A DNA stretch of 64,000 bases from Microdochium bolleyi (taxonomy: Eukaryota; Ascomycota; Sordariomycetes; Xylariales; Microdochiaceae): NCBI GenBank assembly GCA_001566295.1, contig KQ964245.1:2733524-2797523 (forward strand), read 5' to 3'. A model generated the notes under the pieces. That model did not search any database, had not been told where the DNA came from, and saw only the letters and a program-made list of their open reading frames with translations. A program made the position numbers and the translations under genes. Positions 10,952-21,421 of this stretch are shown here, in pieces; the stretch's first letter is position 1; each line of letters begins with the position of its first letter.

Positions 10952-12042
10952 GGCTGGGTAACAGAATGAACAAGAACGACCAAGGGGCCTGAGGGCCGAC
11001 TAGCATTGGCCATCATGTTTGGCCAGCCACTGTGACAAGCCCCCCATTCATGTATCATTATGTTTGCCAGGCATCGAGGTCCCTGCCTGAGCTTGCAAGA
11101 CGGTGAAAATCTTGTCGGAATCCTCAGCAGATAGTTATGGCCAATAAATTCGATGTCACTGGCACTCACCGTACCGAAAGCCTCGGAACCAAGTGAATAG
11201 CACAGGCATAGTCTGCACACTTGCTAAAGTCTCTCGTGTATAACATTTGCTATGACTCGCTAGATGCGACTTGACTGGTCGGAGCCAGGCAGACAACGAC
11301 AGCAGGGTACTCTGTGCCCTGCCGCGGCGTGCCTGGCTTGTAAAGCTTACATGTGGCGAATGCGTTGACAAGACCATACAAGCTTTCTTGATACTGTATC
11401 TAGCTAGATGCTCACACACAGCAATTCCTAACAAGTATTGTTTGGATTATTGCTGCCCTCGCGAATACCGTGCTGGTTCACTCACAAACAGGGAAAGCGT
11501 AACTGCGCACATCCAGCCAGCCCTCTCCGAGCTCCCCGACCCTGTAGCCGCCAACATCGCATGGCTGTAAAATTCGACGAACTCCTGAAGTCAAAATTTC
11601 ATAACGCCGGAAACGCCTTCCCAATCCAACACATTTGTCGATTACAGGGGTGTCGCTTCGTGAGGGCTTGTTGAGATGGAACGACGAGGGATATCTTGCT
11701 GGTGACGACTTAAGCGACGATGCTCAAAATGAATAAAAAACGCTGGTTCCGATGATGCTGGTTAGAGGCTTTGTATCCACGAGCGCACTTCGTGGGTGCC
11801 GGGGCCGCATCGAGAGGACGAGACAGGTATCCAAGCCCTACACTATTCGGAAAGTGTTGAAGGGCTCCCCAACCTGTGGCCCATTGGGAAGATTGCAGCT
11901 ACAAGCGTAGGTGGTTCGTCGCAGTATCGAAATGGGTGGCCCGTTATTGCGCAGCACATGTAAATTGTAATACCGATCCCAAGGATTCGAGTGCCGTAGA
12001 CAAGGATGAAACTATTTATCGGGATACGAAAGTACCGAAAAC
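10952..12042. other. Intergenic region, no gene assigned
   Basis: Short protein-like open stretches occur around 11530-11735 in shifting frames, but no start, splice pattern or domain ties them together. Confidence 0.4.
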
Positions 12043-12758
12043 CTATTGGTCGCGATCGCCGCCGTCTTCGCCATTCAAGCATGTGTTAGTAACATGATAT
12101 CCACCTGTTGGGAAAAGCACTGGATCCGGCGTCCAAATCAGGGGTGATCCCTCGAGGATTCGCCGCCGCGGGGACCCTGAAGAGACTCACCTTCACTGGC
12201 TGTGGGGGTAGGGGGCATGGCACCTCCGTGAACAGGCTGCTGCTGAGCTTGCTTGGCAGTGCCTGGGCGCGAGGTCTGAGATCGCTGCGCGTCGCTGGCC
12301 GGAGCAGCCTTGAACGCGTCGCCAACTGCTTGCCGCTGCGCCCTTGGGGAGCTGGCCGAAGGTGTGACGCCTCCACTCTTTAGGCGCTCCTCCATCTCGC
12401 GAATGCGTGCCTCGAGAGATTCGAGCTCGGTCGTATGTCCTCGAACCTGCTGCTGGCTATGTCGACCCCAAATAACGCTGGTCAGCAGAAGTTACGAACG
12501 CCAAAATGGTCGCGGGAACCCACCGAGTCTTGACCTTGTTGTCGAGATCGTCGATGCTGTCCTCAATCTTGAAGATATCCATCAGCTCCGCACTAAAGGA
12601 ACGAGCTATTGTCCTGCAATTGAAGGCGTCCAGTTAGCACTACGAAAGACCAGGGAGGCGAGCCTGAGTCGAAAGAGTGAGGCGTACGACTGGGGACGAC
12701 GGCCACTGGGCTGCCAGTCGGCATCGAGCTCGGCGTCGGTCCTGTCGATAGAGCTCAT
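12043..12758 (-). CDS. Small conserved-looking coiled-coil protein, function unknown
   Basis: Four-exon model: 12688-12758, 12524-12613, 12191-12456 and 12043-12065, giving 149 residues. Introns 1 and 2 have GTACGC...TTGCAG and GTGGGT...CATAG signals. The N terminus carries LDADWQPSGRRPQS, then SFSAELMDIFKIEDSIDD, followed by a predicted coiled coil at about 36-82 (ESLEARIREMEERLKS). The C-terminal half is Ala/Gln/Ser-rich with a PPTPTAS motif. The last intron has a strong GTGAGT donor and a perfect TACTAAC branch but an unusual AAG acceptor. Reading through it instead stops at 12138 after 17 more codons. The exon-intron pattern and the strongly charged helix make this a real gene. I do not recognise a function; a subunit of a larger assembly is possible. 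Confidence 0.7.
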
Positions 12759-13174
12759 GACTGGGATGTGAGATTATTGTAAGCTGCTGGGTGGTCGTGC
12801 ATGAAGCTGTAATGGCAGTTCGAGATGAGGAAAGAGGAGAGGGAGAGAGAGAAGAATGGCAAGGAACGGCAAGAGCGTTGACCGGCGGGCAGATGGCGGT
12901 GGGCTGGGCGGCGCGGTTGTACATAATATGCACAGGACGCTCGTCTTAGTTTAGGGGACGCGGGCGGGAAGCTGGCGCCGACTAGCTTAGCATTAATTAG
13001 CATAGTAGAGCTAAGCGCAGGGGAAAGGGGGAGGTGTGGTCCCTTCGCATGCTGGAAGGGGGGCTTGGGGGGGTGCAACTGACTGGTGTCAGTCGCGAGG
13101 GAGGCTACGAGCAGTGCATGTGCCCCCCTCGCCCCGGAGGCAGAGGTCACTGGCAGCGGCTGTCAGGTGGCCAG

Positions 13175-13192
13175 GTACGGAGTACTCCGTAC
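13175..13192. repeat. 18-bp perfect palindrome gtacggagtactccgtac
   Basis: The sequence equals its own reverse complement. Half-sites of the same motif occur near 13763-13771 and 35271-35280 in other intergenic regions of this window. It could be a binding site for a dimeric (for example Zn2Cys6) regulator or a dispersed genomic motif. Confidence 0.6.
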
Positions 13193-15398
13193 ACGGCGCG
13201 GACGTCGTCATTTCGCGCGTGCCGCTGCTGTGGGTGCTCCAGAGAGGATGGTGGGGACAGAGAGGACCCTTGGGCCTTACCATTGAGCACTTGAGCACTT
13301 GCGCAGCGCTCATCAGTGATCTGCTCGCATGAGCAATGAGCACCAGCCGGCCCCTGCCAGGGTGGACCACGACTCGTCCAATGTTCAGATTGTTCTCATC
13401 TGGGGCTTTGATGAGCATCACGATGCCTTCTAGGTAGCCCAAACTCTCATGTGCCCGCGTCATGTCAGTTACAGCTCTCGGCCCTTCGGACTTGGGCAAT
13501 CCACCTCTGCCCTACCGAGTATCAACAGGGCCCTTGGAAGCCCTCGACCAAGCTGTCCCAGGAGCACGGCCCCGTGGACTTTCAGAATGATCACCACCAC
13601 CCAAGCCGAGCAAGCGTTCAGGTCAACAGGCCCTTGGCATAGATCAAGGCCCCCCTGGAAAGACCCATGATGACGGCTCAGGCGCGCTGCGGATGGCTTC
13701 ATGCATGCCTGCTCCGCCAGCACAACAAGAGCCAGTCACGCTCGCAGTCACGCACCCAGGTTACTCCGTACCACGCGCACCATGGCATGCACATCATCCC
13801 GTCATGTCTCGCTGGCACCCAGCAATATTCCAGGTGGTCAGCCTGGATGGCCACAGGTCGGTATTATTAGCTCGACGCTCATGCGCCAGTGGACCCAGCC
13901 CTGGTCAGCCTCCCTTGCTCATCGGGACAGAGCTCCTCAGATTGTCAAAGTCATCAGTCCTCTCTCGAGCGACCTTTGGAGCATTCTATCCCCCTGTTTC
14001 CTCGCTTGCCTGTCTCCAATGTCTCCCACGGTGCATGCAAATTGTAATGATCAACGACAGCAACCACCGAGTCTCCGATGGGCATCAAGTGTGCCTGCAC
14101 TTTCATTACGCCACGTTCGAGTCCCTTGGCTCCTCCGGCATCAGTTTGTGTCGTCCAGGTCTGATCGAGGAGGTCCGGATCCCCTCCCACTCCGGTAACA
14201 CCAGAACGCGCATGAAGTTCTGTACCCAGGCGCAAAGCAAAGGCTCGCCTGGTCAGTGGCATAACATGCAATGCACCAGCAGCAATAATTAATCAGATGC
14301 CATCCGGTATGATGCCCCTGTTCATTGGAGTCCTGACTGACCCATTAGTATCCAGTTGGTGTCGTTTCGAACGGTACTGTATGAATACCTACCAGGTGAG
14401 CCTTGCTGCGGGAGTTGAGAAGTGCGATCCACACTGTAATGGATGAGATCCGCTTTCATTTCACACAAGCCAGGGGGTTCTCCAATTCACACCCCTTGCC
14501 GCAGCTCCCAAACCTCGACCACCGAGTTGCCAACCAAGGTACCCAGCCTTGTGACTTTGATAAACCTGCAATGACTTTGTATCGTTCCATTAGGTCAAAT
14601 ATGGAGAAGACAGCTCACCATAGACATCTTGAGCAGCTACTCCTCACTTTGCATTGCTATCGAGTCATTGATCTACGTCATCCAGATAGCCCCAGGCCCG
14701 GGAGCGTCAGGATCGCTGCCGCCGAGGCTTTGAACAACAGCAGAAGTTCCTTATGTTCGATCTCCCCCAAAGGTGTCAGCTCCGGCCTGAGGAAACTCCG
14801 GGGAAAGGGCGCACGGCCACAATGGCGGCACACTTTCTCTGACCAGAGAGGGCCTGCTCTCACTGAGGTATATCCGGCATTCTCAGGTGGAATCCGCGCG
14901 CTAACTTTACAGGGTGGGAATGTTGGCGAATCATTTTTGAGACAAATCGCAGAGTACCGGGAGCTACGTTGTGTTTGTATTCTGGGCTGACAGGCGAGGT
15001 GATGGAGATCTGCAGATGATCTCTGAATACCAGCTGAGATTAGGCACATTATAGTGATCTCAATGCGTACCCTTAGGTGCATGTAATATCCTTGGAAGTA
15101 AAGCGTCGAGGCTGAGGGCGAGAATCTCTGAAATTGCCCGCATAGTGATTTGCAGGCACTGACTTCAGCATTCATGTCTCGCAAACATACCCAGGTAGGT
15201 AGCCGAGGCGTGATAGTACATGGACCCGCCAATTCACCTGCGACTGCACTATGGCATATGGCTCTTAAGAGCAAGATATTCTCCATGGCGTTCATGGATG
15301 TGTTGGAGGCTTCATCACCAATGATCGTGAGTGGCTCGGGCACCCCATTGTAGAGCGACCGATAAAGAAACCTGGCGAGCGAGCCATAGCGCTCCGAG

Positions 15399-15488
15399 AA
15401 GTGGAAGCGCGCTAAGGCAACCTTGTTGCCAGGTAGCTACAACTCCCGGTTCCGCGGAGCCTGGCGATTGAGCGCGCCAATGCCACTT
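15399..15488. repeat. Imperfect inverted repeat / potential hairpin
   Basis: Three separate arm segments pair in order: AAGTGG (15399-15404) with CCACTT (15483-15488), GCGCGCT (15407-15413) with AGCGCGC (15471-15477), and GCCAGG (15428-15433) with CCTGGC (15460-15465). The terminal loop is about 26 nt. It lies about 300 nt upstream of the bromodomain gene, possibly in its leader. Confidence 0.5.
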
Positions 15489-15787
15489 CCAACACTGCAT
15501 CATCAAGCCAGAAAATCCTTGTCGCGACATCAAATCCATCGCCACGTGCATCGCATTATCCCAGACGCGTCGCCACTGTAGTCAGGTGTCTCGTGTGGTG
15601 CTGCATGCGACGACCCCGATCATCTCCGTACGTGATGGACACTCCTTCTGGGCTACTGCCGCGCGATCATGGCGCAAGACCTCTCTGTCAAGCTACTGAC
15701 TGCAATACATAGACCGTGGCGCCCATACACCTCGCACAGCGACGCGACGGCGGTCCCCTCGACCACTGGCGAGGCGGATCTTGGGGC

Positions 15788-18712
15788 ATGACCAACCCGA
15801 CAGAATACACCATCCTCGAATCTCTATTCTTAGTCCAGCTCCTACCCAAGCACGGCTTCCTGAATGGTGCATTTGGCCGCATCTCTGACGATCTACGCAA
15901 AACACCCTTGATCCTCGAGCAGGACACATACGATGCTGCGCGCCTGAGTCCCGAGGCTCTTCAGGAGCTCGCTCTGCGCCTGCTGCGTGACGAGCAGAGA
16001 CGCGAAGCCGAGATTGCCGAGAAGAATGCCGCGGGGCTCTCGCCTACGTCGAAGAAGCGGAAGCTGCAGAGTCCGCCGTTGCCGTCGCTCGAGGATGCGC
16101 ATCGATATGTCGACAAACTCCCTCTTCTCGTCAACAGACTGTGGGCGCGGTACAGAGATAAAGTAACAGAGGAGATCAGGGAGGAAGAGGCACAAATAGA
16201 AGACCTCCAGCGGGAGATCAGCGAACTAGAGGAGGTCGAGCACAAAGATGGAACAGTTCAGTCGCAGCCACGAAAAGATGCGGTGTCTGGCGGTCCGTCA
16301 GCTCCTGCGGTAGCAGATCCGAATATCTCCAAGCCGAACGGGCAGGTTCCTTCGTCCTCGAGCTCGGTACCTCCGCCATCACCCGCATTAGCCAAGGCTC
16401 AAGAGGCCCAGAAGATACGGGCAGCGACATCGAGCCCAGCACCGACGCCGATTGCGCCCGTGGATCGCAGGTCTGCTAAGAATAGTCCTTCACCAGCACC
16501 CTCTGGCGCTGTTCGCCAGCCAACCAATGTACCGCCTCTACCCGATGCCGGCAAGCAACCAATAAAAGGCCGTCCGACGACGTCTGGTTCCATACCAGTC
16601 CTTCAACATCCACAAGCAGCCCAGGCTCAAGCACAGGCATCGCGCCCAAGCCCTACTTCTTCGAAATCGCCATTGTCCGATACGTCATCCGGGCTTACTG
16701 GACTGCCCGTGACGCAGTCCCCGACTGCCGCTACAGCAGGTCAAGCAGCTCAAGGCTCTGCTACTTCATTACAATGGGAACCTCCGTACCAACCACCACC
16801 GCAGGCGTTGGTGTCTTCACCTCGGCCACCTGTCGCAGCGGGCACGCCGAGACCACAAGGCTTTCCTCCTCAGGCTGTGTCCGGCCCCGGACAGACAAAC
16901 CAAGCCGCTGCCGGATCCAGGCCCATCGCGCAACAGGTCAGACCGGCGACACAGGCACATCCACACCAGGGTGTGCCTGCGACATTGACACCTCATGCTG
17001 CTGGTCCTGGGACGCCTGGTGCTCCGCACCCGTCGACCGGCCCTGGTGGAGATAATGCTGGGAAACTTCCTCCTCAGCAGCGGCCACAGACTGGATCAGG
17101 CAATACTCGATCTCCAGCCACCGGACAGACACCTGGCCGCTTTGTGCCACCGCATGGGCCAAATGCCTCTGCACAGACTCCAGTCAGACCGCCAGTGCCA
17201 TTGCAGGCGGCTCATGCGCACGGCAGTGCTGTGAAGGCCGGCGGCACACCGAACCTGCAACGACCACAAACTGGGCGTCCTCACCATACCTTACAACCAC
17301 AGGCACCGAGCACGCCTCAGCAGCATCAACAAGCAGCGATCAAGGCTGGATTTGGCTCACCGTATAATCAGCACGCGCAGCTGGGGAGCGGTGCTCGGGC
17401 AGGGGCACCTAGTTCTCATCAGCCTCAACTATTACCACACCCATCACGGACGCCATCCATACCGAGGACACCAGGTGGCAGCGTGGCGCCAGGTCATGTC
17501 ATACGTGGTCACGGAACTAAGTGGGTTACTACGCCGACACCGGCCACGCCTCGCATGGAAGACATGAGGGGCTACTTCGACGCAGCTAGTCCCGCTTTCG
17601 AACCGTTAAGTCCACCCATCCCGAAGGCTCAGTTGTCCAAACCGCTGCCAGCAGCACGGCCACCGGCGCCGGCTGCAGCTGCTGCGACGTCGCCCGCGAT
17701 TTCGGCATCAGAGTCACAGACGAAAGCTTCGGAGGGCAATATTCAGAAAGACGAAACAGCGGTCACGTCAAAGCCTCGTGGAAGGCCGCCACGGAACCCA
17801 CCGAAACCGATCGCAACCCCGTCACAGCCAGCTGTCAAGCCCTCAGAGAAATCTAGTGATACCGAAGCCCAGACCCAGAGCATAAAGACTGAAGCAGCCA
17901 CGCCTCGTGCGCTTGATGAGGTCGAGGAGACAAATCACTCGCAGCCAATCCAGCCAACACCACAATCAGCGGTCAAATCTACGAGCAAGCGGAAGCGTGA
18001 GGATAGTCCCACCACTGCTCCACGGCAGCCTCCTGGTCCCGCGACGCAGGTATTATGGACACGGTCTTTCCACAAGGTCAGTGCATCTGCCCTTGAGCAG
18101 GTCATCAGCCACCGCCATGCAAACATGTTTGCACATGCCGTCAAGGAGCGCGACGCACCTGGGTACCGTAACATTGTGCTTAGGCCGCAGGATCTCATGG
18201 GCATCAAGCGCGCGATCAGTCAAGGTTCTCGAGCGGCGAACCAGGCTGCGCAGTTACTGCCAGATTTCGACCCGAGCACTTCGCCAATGAATATTTGGCT
18301 TCCCGTCTCGGCGGATTTAGTTCCGCCCAAGGGCATCATCAACATTGCGCAACTGGAAAGGGAGCTGGTTCATATGTTCGCGAATGCAATCATGTACGCC
18401 CCAGATCCCGACCGGGGTGTTGGCCCTGCTTTTAAGAGACGGCGGCGGGATGGATCTGAGGACTCTAACGAGGATGTTCTCGGGTACGAAGTCGATGAAG
18501 ATGGCATCGTCAAGGATACTCGCAGCATGTTCGGAGAGGTCGAGAAGCTGCTGAGCGATCTGCGTAACGAGGTAGATCGCAATGCGCCGCCACCGACAGG
18601 CGGTGCGGGCCATAGCAGGAGTATGAGCCTTGCAGGCGGCGAGGCCAGCACAGCCGAGGACGACGCTGATGAGCAGCCCAGTGACGCGAAACGGCGCAGA
18701 GTTCGGGGATAG
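15788..18712 (+). CDS. BRD8/Bdc1-like bromodomain protein, probable NuA4 acetyltransferase subunit
   Basis: Intronless, 974 residues from the ATG at 15788; the frame is open further upstream but has no ATG there. The N-terminal block TILESLFLVQLLPKHG...FGRISDDL resembles the start of fungal NuA4 bromodomain subunits. It is followed by a helical segment with a coiled coil (about 120-155). A long Pro/Gln/Ala/Ser-rich disordered middle (about 160-750) carries one AT-hook-like SKPRGRPPRNPP stretch. The C-terminal domain (about 755-880: HKVSASALEQVISHRHANMF..., YRNIVLRPQDLMGIKRAI, ELVHMFANAIMYAPD) fits a divergent bromodomain; the acetyl-lysine-contacting Asn-Ala is seen as FANAIMY. It ends in acidic and basic nuclear-type sequence. 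Expected nuclear chromatin factor; complex membership is inferred from family resemblance only. Confidence 0.78.
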   Translation: MTNPTEYTILESLFLVQLLPKHGFLNGAFGRISDDLRKTPLILEQDTYDAARLSPEALQELALRLLRDEQRREAEIAEKNAAGLSPTSKKRKLQSPPLPSLEDAHRYVDKLPLLVNRLWARYRDKVTEEIREEEAQIEDLQREISELEEVEHKDGTVQSQPRKDAVSGGPSAPAVADPNISKPNGQVPSSSSSVPPPSPALAKAQEAQKIRAATSSPAPTPIAPVDRRSAKNSPSPAPSGAVRQPTNVPPLPDAGKQPIKGRPTTSGSIPVLQHPQAAQAQAQASRPSPTSSKSPLSDTSSGLTGLPVTQSPTAATAGQAAQGSATSLQWEPPYQPPPQALVSSPRPPVAAGTPRPQGFPPQAVSGPGQTNQAAAGSRPIAQQVRPATQAHPHQGVPATLTPHAAGPGTPGAPHPSTGPGGDNAGKLPPQQRPQTGSGNTRSPATGQTPGRFVPPHGPNASAQTPVRPPVPLQAAHAHGSAVKAGGTPNLQRPQTGRPHHTLQPQAPSTPQQHQQAAIKAGFGSPYNQHAQLGSGARAGAPSSHQPQLLPHPSRTPSIPRTPGGSVAPGHVIRGHGTKWVTTPTPATPRMEDMRGYFDAASPAFEPLSPPIPKAQLSKPLPAARPPAPAAAAATSPAISASESQTKASEGNIQKDETAVTSKPRGRPPRNPPKPIATPSQPAVKPSEKSSDTEAQTQSIKTEAATPRALDEVEETNHSQPIQPTPQSAVKSTSKRKREDSPTTAPRQPPGPATQVLWTRSFHKVSASALEQVISHRHANMFAHAVKERDAPGYRNIVLRPQDLMGIKRAISQGSRAANQAAQLLPDFDPSTSPMNIWLPVSADLVPPKGIINIAQLERELVHMFANAIMYAPDPDRGVGPAFKRRRRDGSEDSNEDVLGYEVDEDGIVKDTRSMFGEVEKLLSDLRNEVDRNAPPPTGGAGHSRSMSLAGGEASTAEDDADEQPSDAKRRRVRG

Positions 18713-19130
18713 GCTTGGTGTGTGCGCATAACAAAGTTTAGGCGGTTGTGCCCTTGTGCGCGGGCTGCTTCTGTCTCGTTCATCAGAAAGCAGGTGTTGG
18801 TACTTGTAGTTTTGCGGAATACCCAATTAAAGCGCTTTCTGTCATTTCAAGATTTCTTCGAAGTTCATCTGCGCGGTCTAACATGTGATTGAATTGTCAT
18901 CAAGCTCCCGGCTATGGCCCCACTTTTCGCCAAGCCCGTAAAGTGGTTGCTCAATGAGGCGCGTATTCTGGCTGCAGGTACGCGTCCCCCCCAGTGTTTA
19001 CTTTGATAGCTGACCCCACGGCAACACCACCCACCGCGGTCTCGTTCCGCAGCAACACCACCGTGTAAACGTTGCCGGCCTGGCTCGATTTTGCCCGTCA
19101 ACAAGAAGAGAATGATACACATGGCTTAAC
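18713..19130. other. Short intergenic region with spliced small ORF
   Basis: Lies between two same-strand genes and contains the 46-codon spliced ORF listed separately. Otherwise it is 3' UTR and promoter. Confidence 0.5.
18914..19129 (+). CDS. Spliced 46-codon ORF directly before the AT-hook gene (micropeptide or uORF)
   Basis: Exons 18914-18977 and 19053-19129 join in phase 1 across a 75-nt intron with GTACGC donor, CTGAC branch and CCGCAG acceptor. The TAA stop (19127-19129) ends one base before the ATG of the AT-hook gene at 19131. The peptide starts MAPLFAKPVKWLLNEARIL, a basic amphipathic segment like a mitochondrial presequence. It continues with a CKRC pair, a PGSILPVNKK stretch and a basic end. 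I do not recognise a family. It could be a tiny mitochondrial protein on a shared transcript, a regulatory upstream ORF, or chance. Confidence 0.4.
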
Positions 19131-21214
19131 ATGGCACCGCATCGCAGGGTCGTGGCTGACTCGGACGACTCGGACGATGGTGATGACGACTTTGAGGAGG
19201 TCAACCATGACGACGAGCCTGCCGCCCAGTACAGCAACAAAGACTATGAAGAGCCAGGACCACTACCACTGAGCACGCCCCAGGCGGAAGAACTGAGTCC
19301 TGAGCACCGGCCTTGCTACGGGCAAGCGGCGAACAGGGACTCGTCGTCGGGCTCAACCAGCGAGTCGGCGTTCGCCCGTATCTGCAGCGCGCATCTGCAG
19401 GACAAGGTGCTCCAGCAACAGCACCAGCAGCAATCCCGGCTTATTGAGAATATTGTCCGGCAATCGCAGAGGGTTGTTGGGTCCAGCAGTGTTGGTGGAG
19501 CGGGCAGCAGCGATGCTGATATCCAGATCGTGCTGGAAGCACCGCGACTATCGCTGCCGCATGATCGGGAAGGCGAGGGAAAGCAGGAAGACTCGCAGCT
19601 AGCTTCTGGTACTGGCAGGACGGCAGCAACTCGTACCCAGAACAGGGGCCACGACGAGTGGGAGATACCGAGCAGTCCTGAGACAGCCAGTATCACCACG
19701 AGCAGCCGCATTCGACAGACCGACAACACCAGCAGCGGTTTCAGCATGAACGCTCGTGCTTTAGGCGCCTCAGAAGCAGGAACCATAGATGCCGGTGCCG
19801 GTGAGGATGAGCTCCAGGACCAGACGATTTTGCCACCCGCAAAGCGACAGCGTGTGTCCCTGCACGACACTTCGGCAGACTCGGGCAAGGGCTTCTACGT
19901 CGCGCCCAGCAACCTCACGACTATGCAAAAACTCGAGTATCAGCGGGTCAGCGTGCCTCAGGTTCTCGCGAACCAGGAGATCAGGGCCACTCCAATGACG
20001 CAGCAGAAGTCAAGTGGCGCCACGACTATTGCTTACACGACGCCGAGCCGATATGCTTCGTCCGGCGGCAGGTATCCTTGGGAGTCTAGTATGATTCACC
20101 AAGAAGCGGAGGGATTAGAAGTCGAGCCTGAGGTGATTGATGTGAGTTATGACTAGGCCGTGATGTGACTAGTAGCTCAGATTGACTAATTGGTAATTCG
20201 CAGATATCATCCTCGCTCGGCTTACCACCTCAGGATCAGCCGAATCCTCAGCAGGATCTAAGTGAGCCCGAAGAAGTACGGGGAGAAGCACACGAGTCAC
20301 CGCTCCGCTCAAGGACAAAAGCTTCCGCAAGAAAGCGGAAAACTACGAGGAAAGCCGCGAGTGACGAAGATGCCGACGAGTTAGCCGGAGACCATGCGGT
20401 CTGGACATTTGGAGGTGCTGAAGATGAAGAGGAGGTGTACAAACCACGACCCAGTCGACGGAGAACAAAAGCGACTTCCCCAAGCAAGGATGACTTCGCT
20501 TTTCGTCAGGAGCGCTTACAAAAGGATCATGACGAGGATGAATTGGCGATCGAACACTACGACAAGCCAATATCGGCAAAAGGGCGCAAACAACGGCTTG
20601 ATCTGGTGGGTGAGCTACAGGACGAAGATGAACCGCCAAGAGCAGCTGCAGCGCCCAAAAAACGGGGCCGCCCCAAGAGGCAGAAAGAGATTGCCGAGTT
20701 GCCTCCGGGAGCGGCGGACGCCGAGGAAGAAGCTGAATATCACCCAGCCGACAAAACGCAGGATGAGCAGCTAGCGAACTTAGCAGCAGAAGAGCCTTCG
20801 GGGCCAACGAAGAAGAAGCGTGGGCGGCCGAAGAAGGTCAACAACCCGAAAGCGAAAGCAAAGGCGAAAGCGACCGTCTTTTCTGCCCATGAGGTGGATG
20901 CCAAGGAGACAGTCGCACGCCAAGAAGAAGACGACACGCATGAGGAATACAAGCCTGACGCAGCACCAGAGGCTGATAACGAGAAGGAGCGCTCGCCATC
21001 ACCCAAGCGATCTCCGTTAGAAATAAAAGATGCCAATATTGTATCCTCGCCGAAGAAGGAGCAGCAGCAGGATACTAAACCTGCAGAAGAAAAGGCAGCG
21101 AAACCGGCGTTGTCCAGAAACCTGTCCTCTACGCTGCAGACGAAGACGCAATATCGTGTCGGCCTAAGTAAGAAGTCGAGGATCGCGCCGCTCCTCAAGA
21201 TCATCAGGAAATAA
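19131..21214 (+). CDS. AT-hook DNA-binding protein, function unknown
   Basis: Two exons, 19131-20141 and 20204-21214, joined at phase 0 over a GTGAGT...TTCGCAG intron; 673 residues. The N-terminal region is acidic (DSDDSDDGDDDFEEV) and Ser/Gln-rich. The middle has short conserved-looking blocks such as GKGFYVAPSNLTTMQKLEYQ and SGGRYPWESSMI. Two AT-hooks, KKRGRPKRQ (about 489) and KKKRGRPKKV (about 541), would bind the minor groove of AT-rich DNA. The C terminus YRVGLSKKSRIAPLLKIIRK is basic and looks like a conserved short motif rather than random tail. A nuclear, chromatin-associated role is inferred; the exact complex is not recognised. An upstream in-frame TGA at 19113 supports the start. 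Confidence 0.8.
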
Positions 21215-21421
21215 AATGGTGATCACAGTTGCAGTCATAGGCACAGTCAAATGTCATGGAGTTGGTTTGGGAGTGATGATAACCACATTGAATTATGAAT
21301 ACATGTCAAGGACAAGGACAACCTCCAATAGCTTTCTTAAATGCTTAGGAGGATCTGATGCATCCACGCGTACTGTTGGCTCTGCAGAAGTCCTTCTCCC
21401 TGCCACTCTCTGCATTCTTGA

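Larger units (their letters stand above)
12759..15787. other. 3.0-kb gene-poor region
   Basis: No coding region supported on either strand. Holds an 18-bp perfect palindrome (13175-13192), a related half-site near 13763-13771 and a long imperfect inverted repeat (15399-15488). A GTACGT donor at 15628 and a TACATAG acceptor ending at 15712 with CTGAC between may bound a leader intron of the bromodomain gene. Confidence 0.5.

Noticed and set aside
11530..11735. Short protein-like stretches such as MAVKFDELLKSKF and LLRWNDEGYLAGDD
   Set aside because: They lie in different frames with no convincing intron between them and no recognised family.
13693..14292. 199-codon plus-strand ORF in the gene-poor region
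   Set aside because: Overlaps another long frame, no motif, and amino-acid composition typical of noncoding DNA.
18713..18900. Open frame of about 60 codons after the TAG of the bromodomain gene
   Set aside because: The stop is not of the leaky class and the gene has no readthrough precedent. It shows that open post-stop frames of this size can arise by chance, which tempers the eRF1 case.
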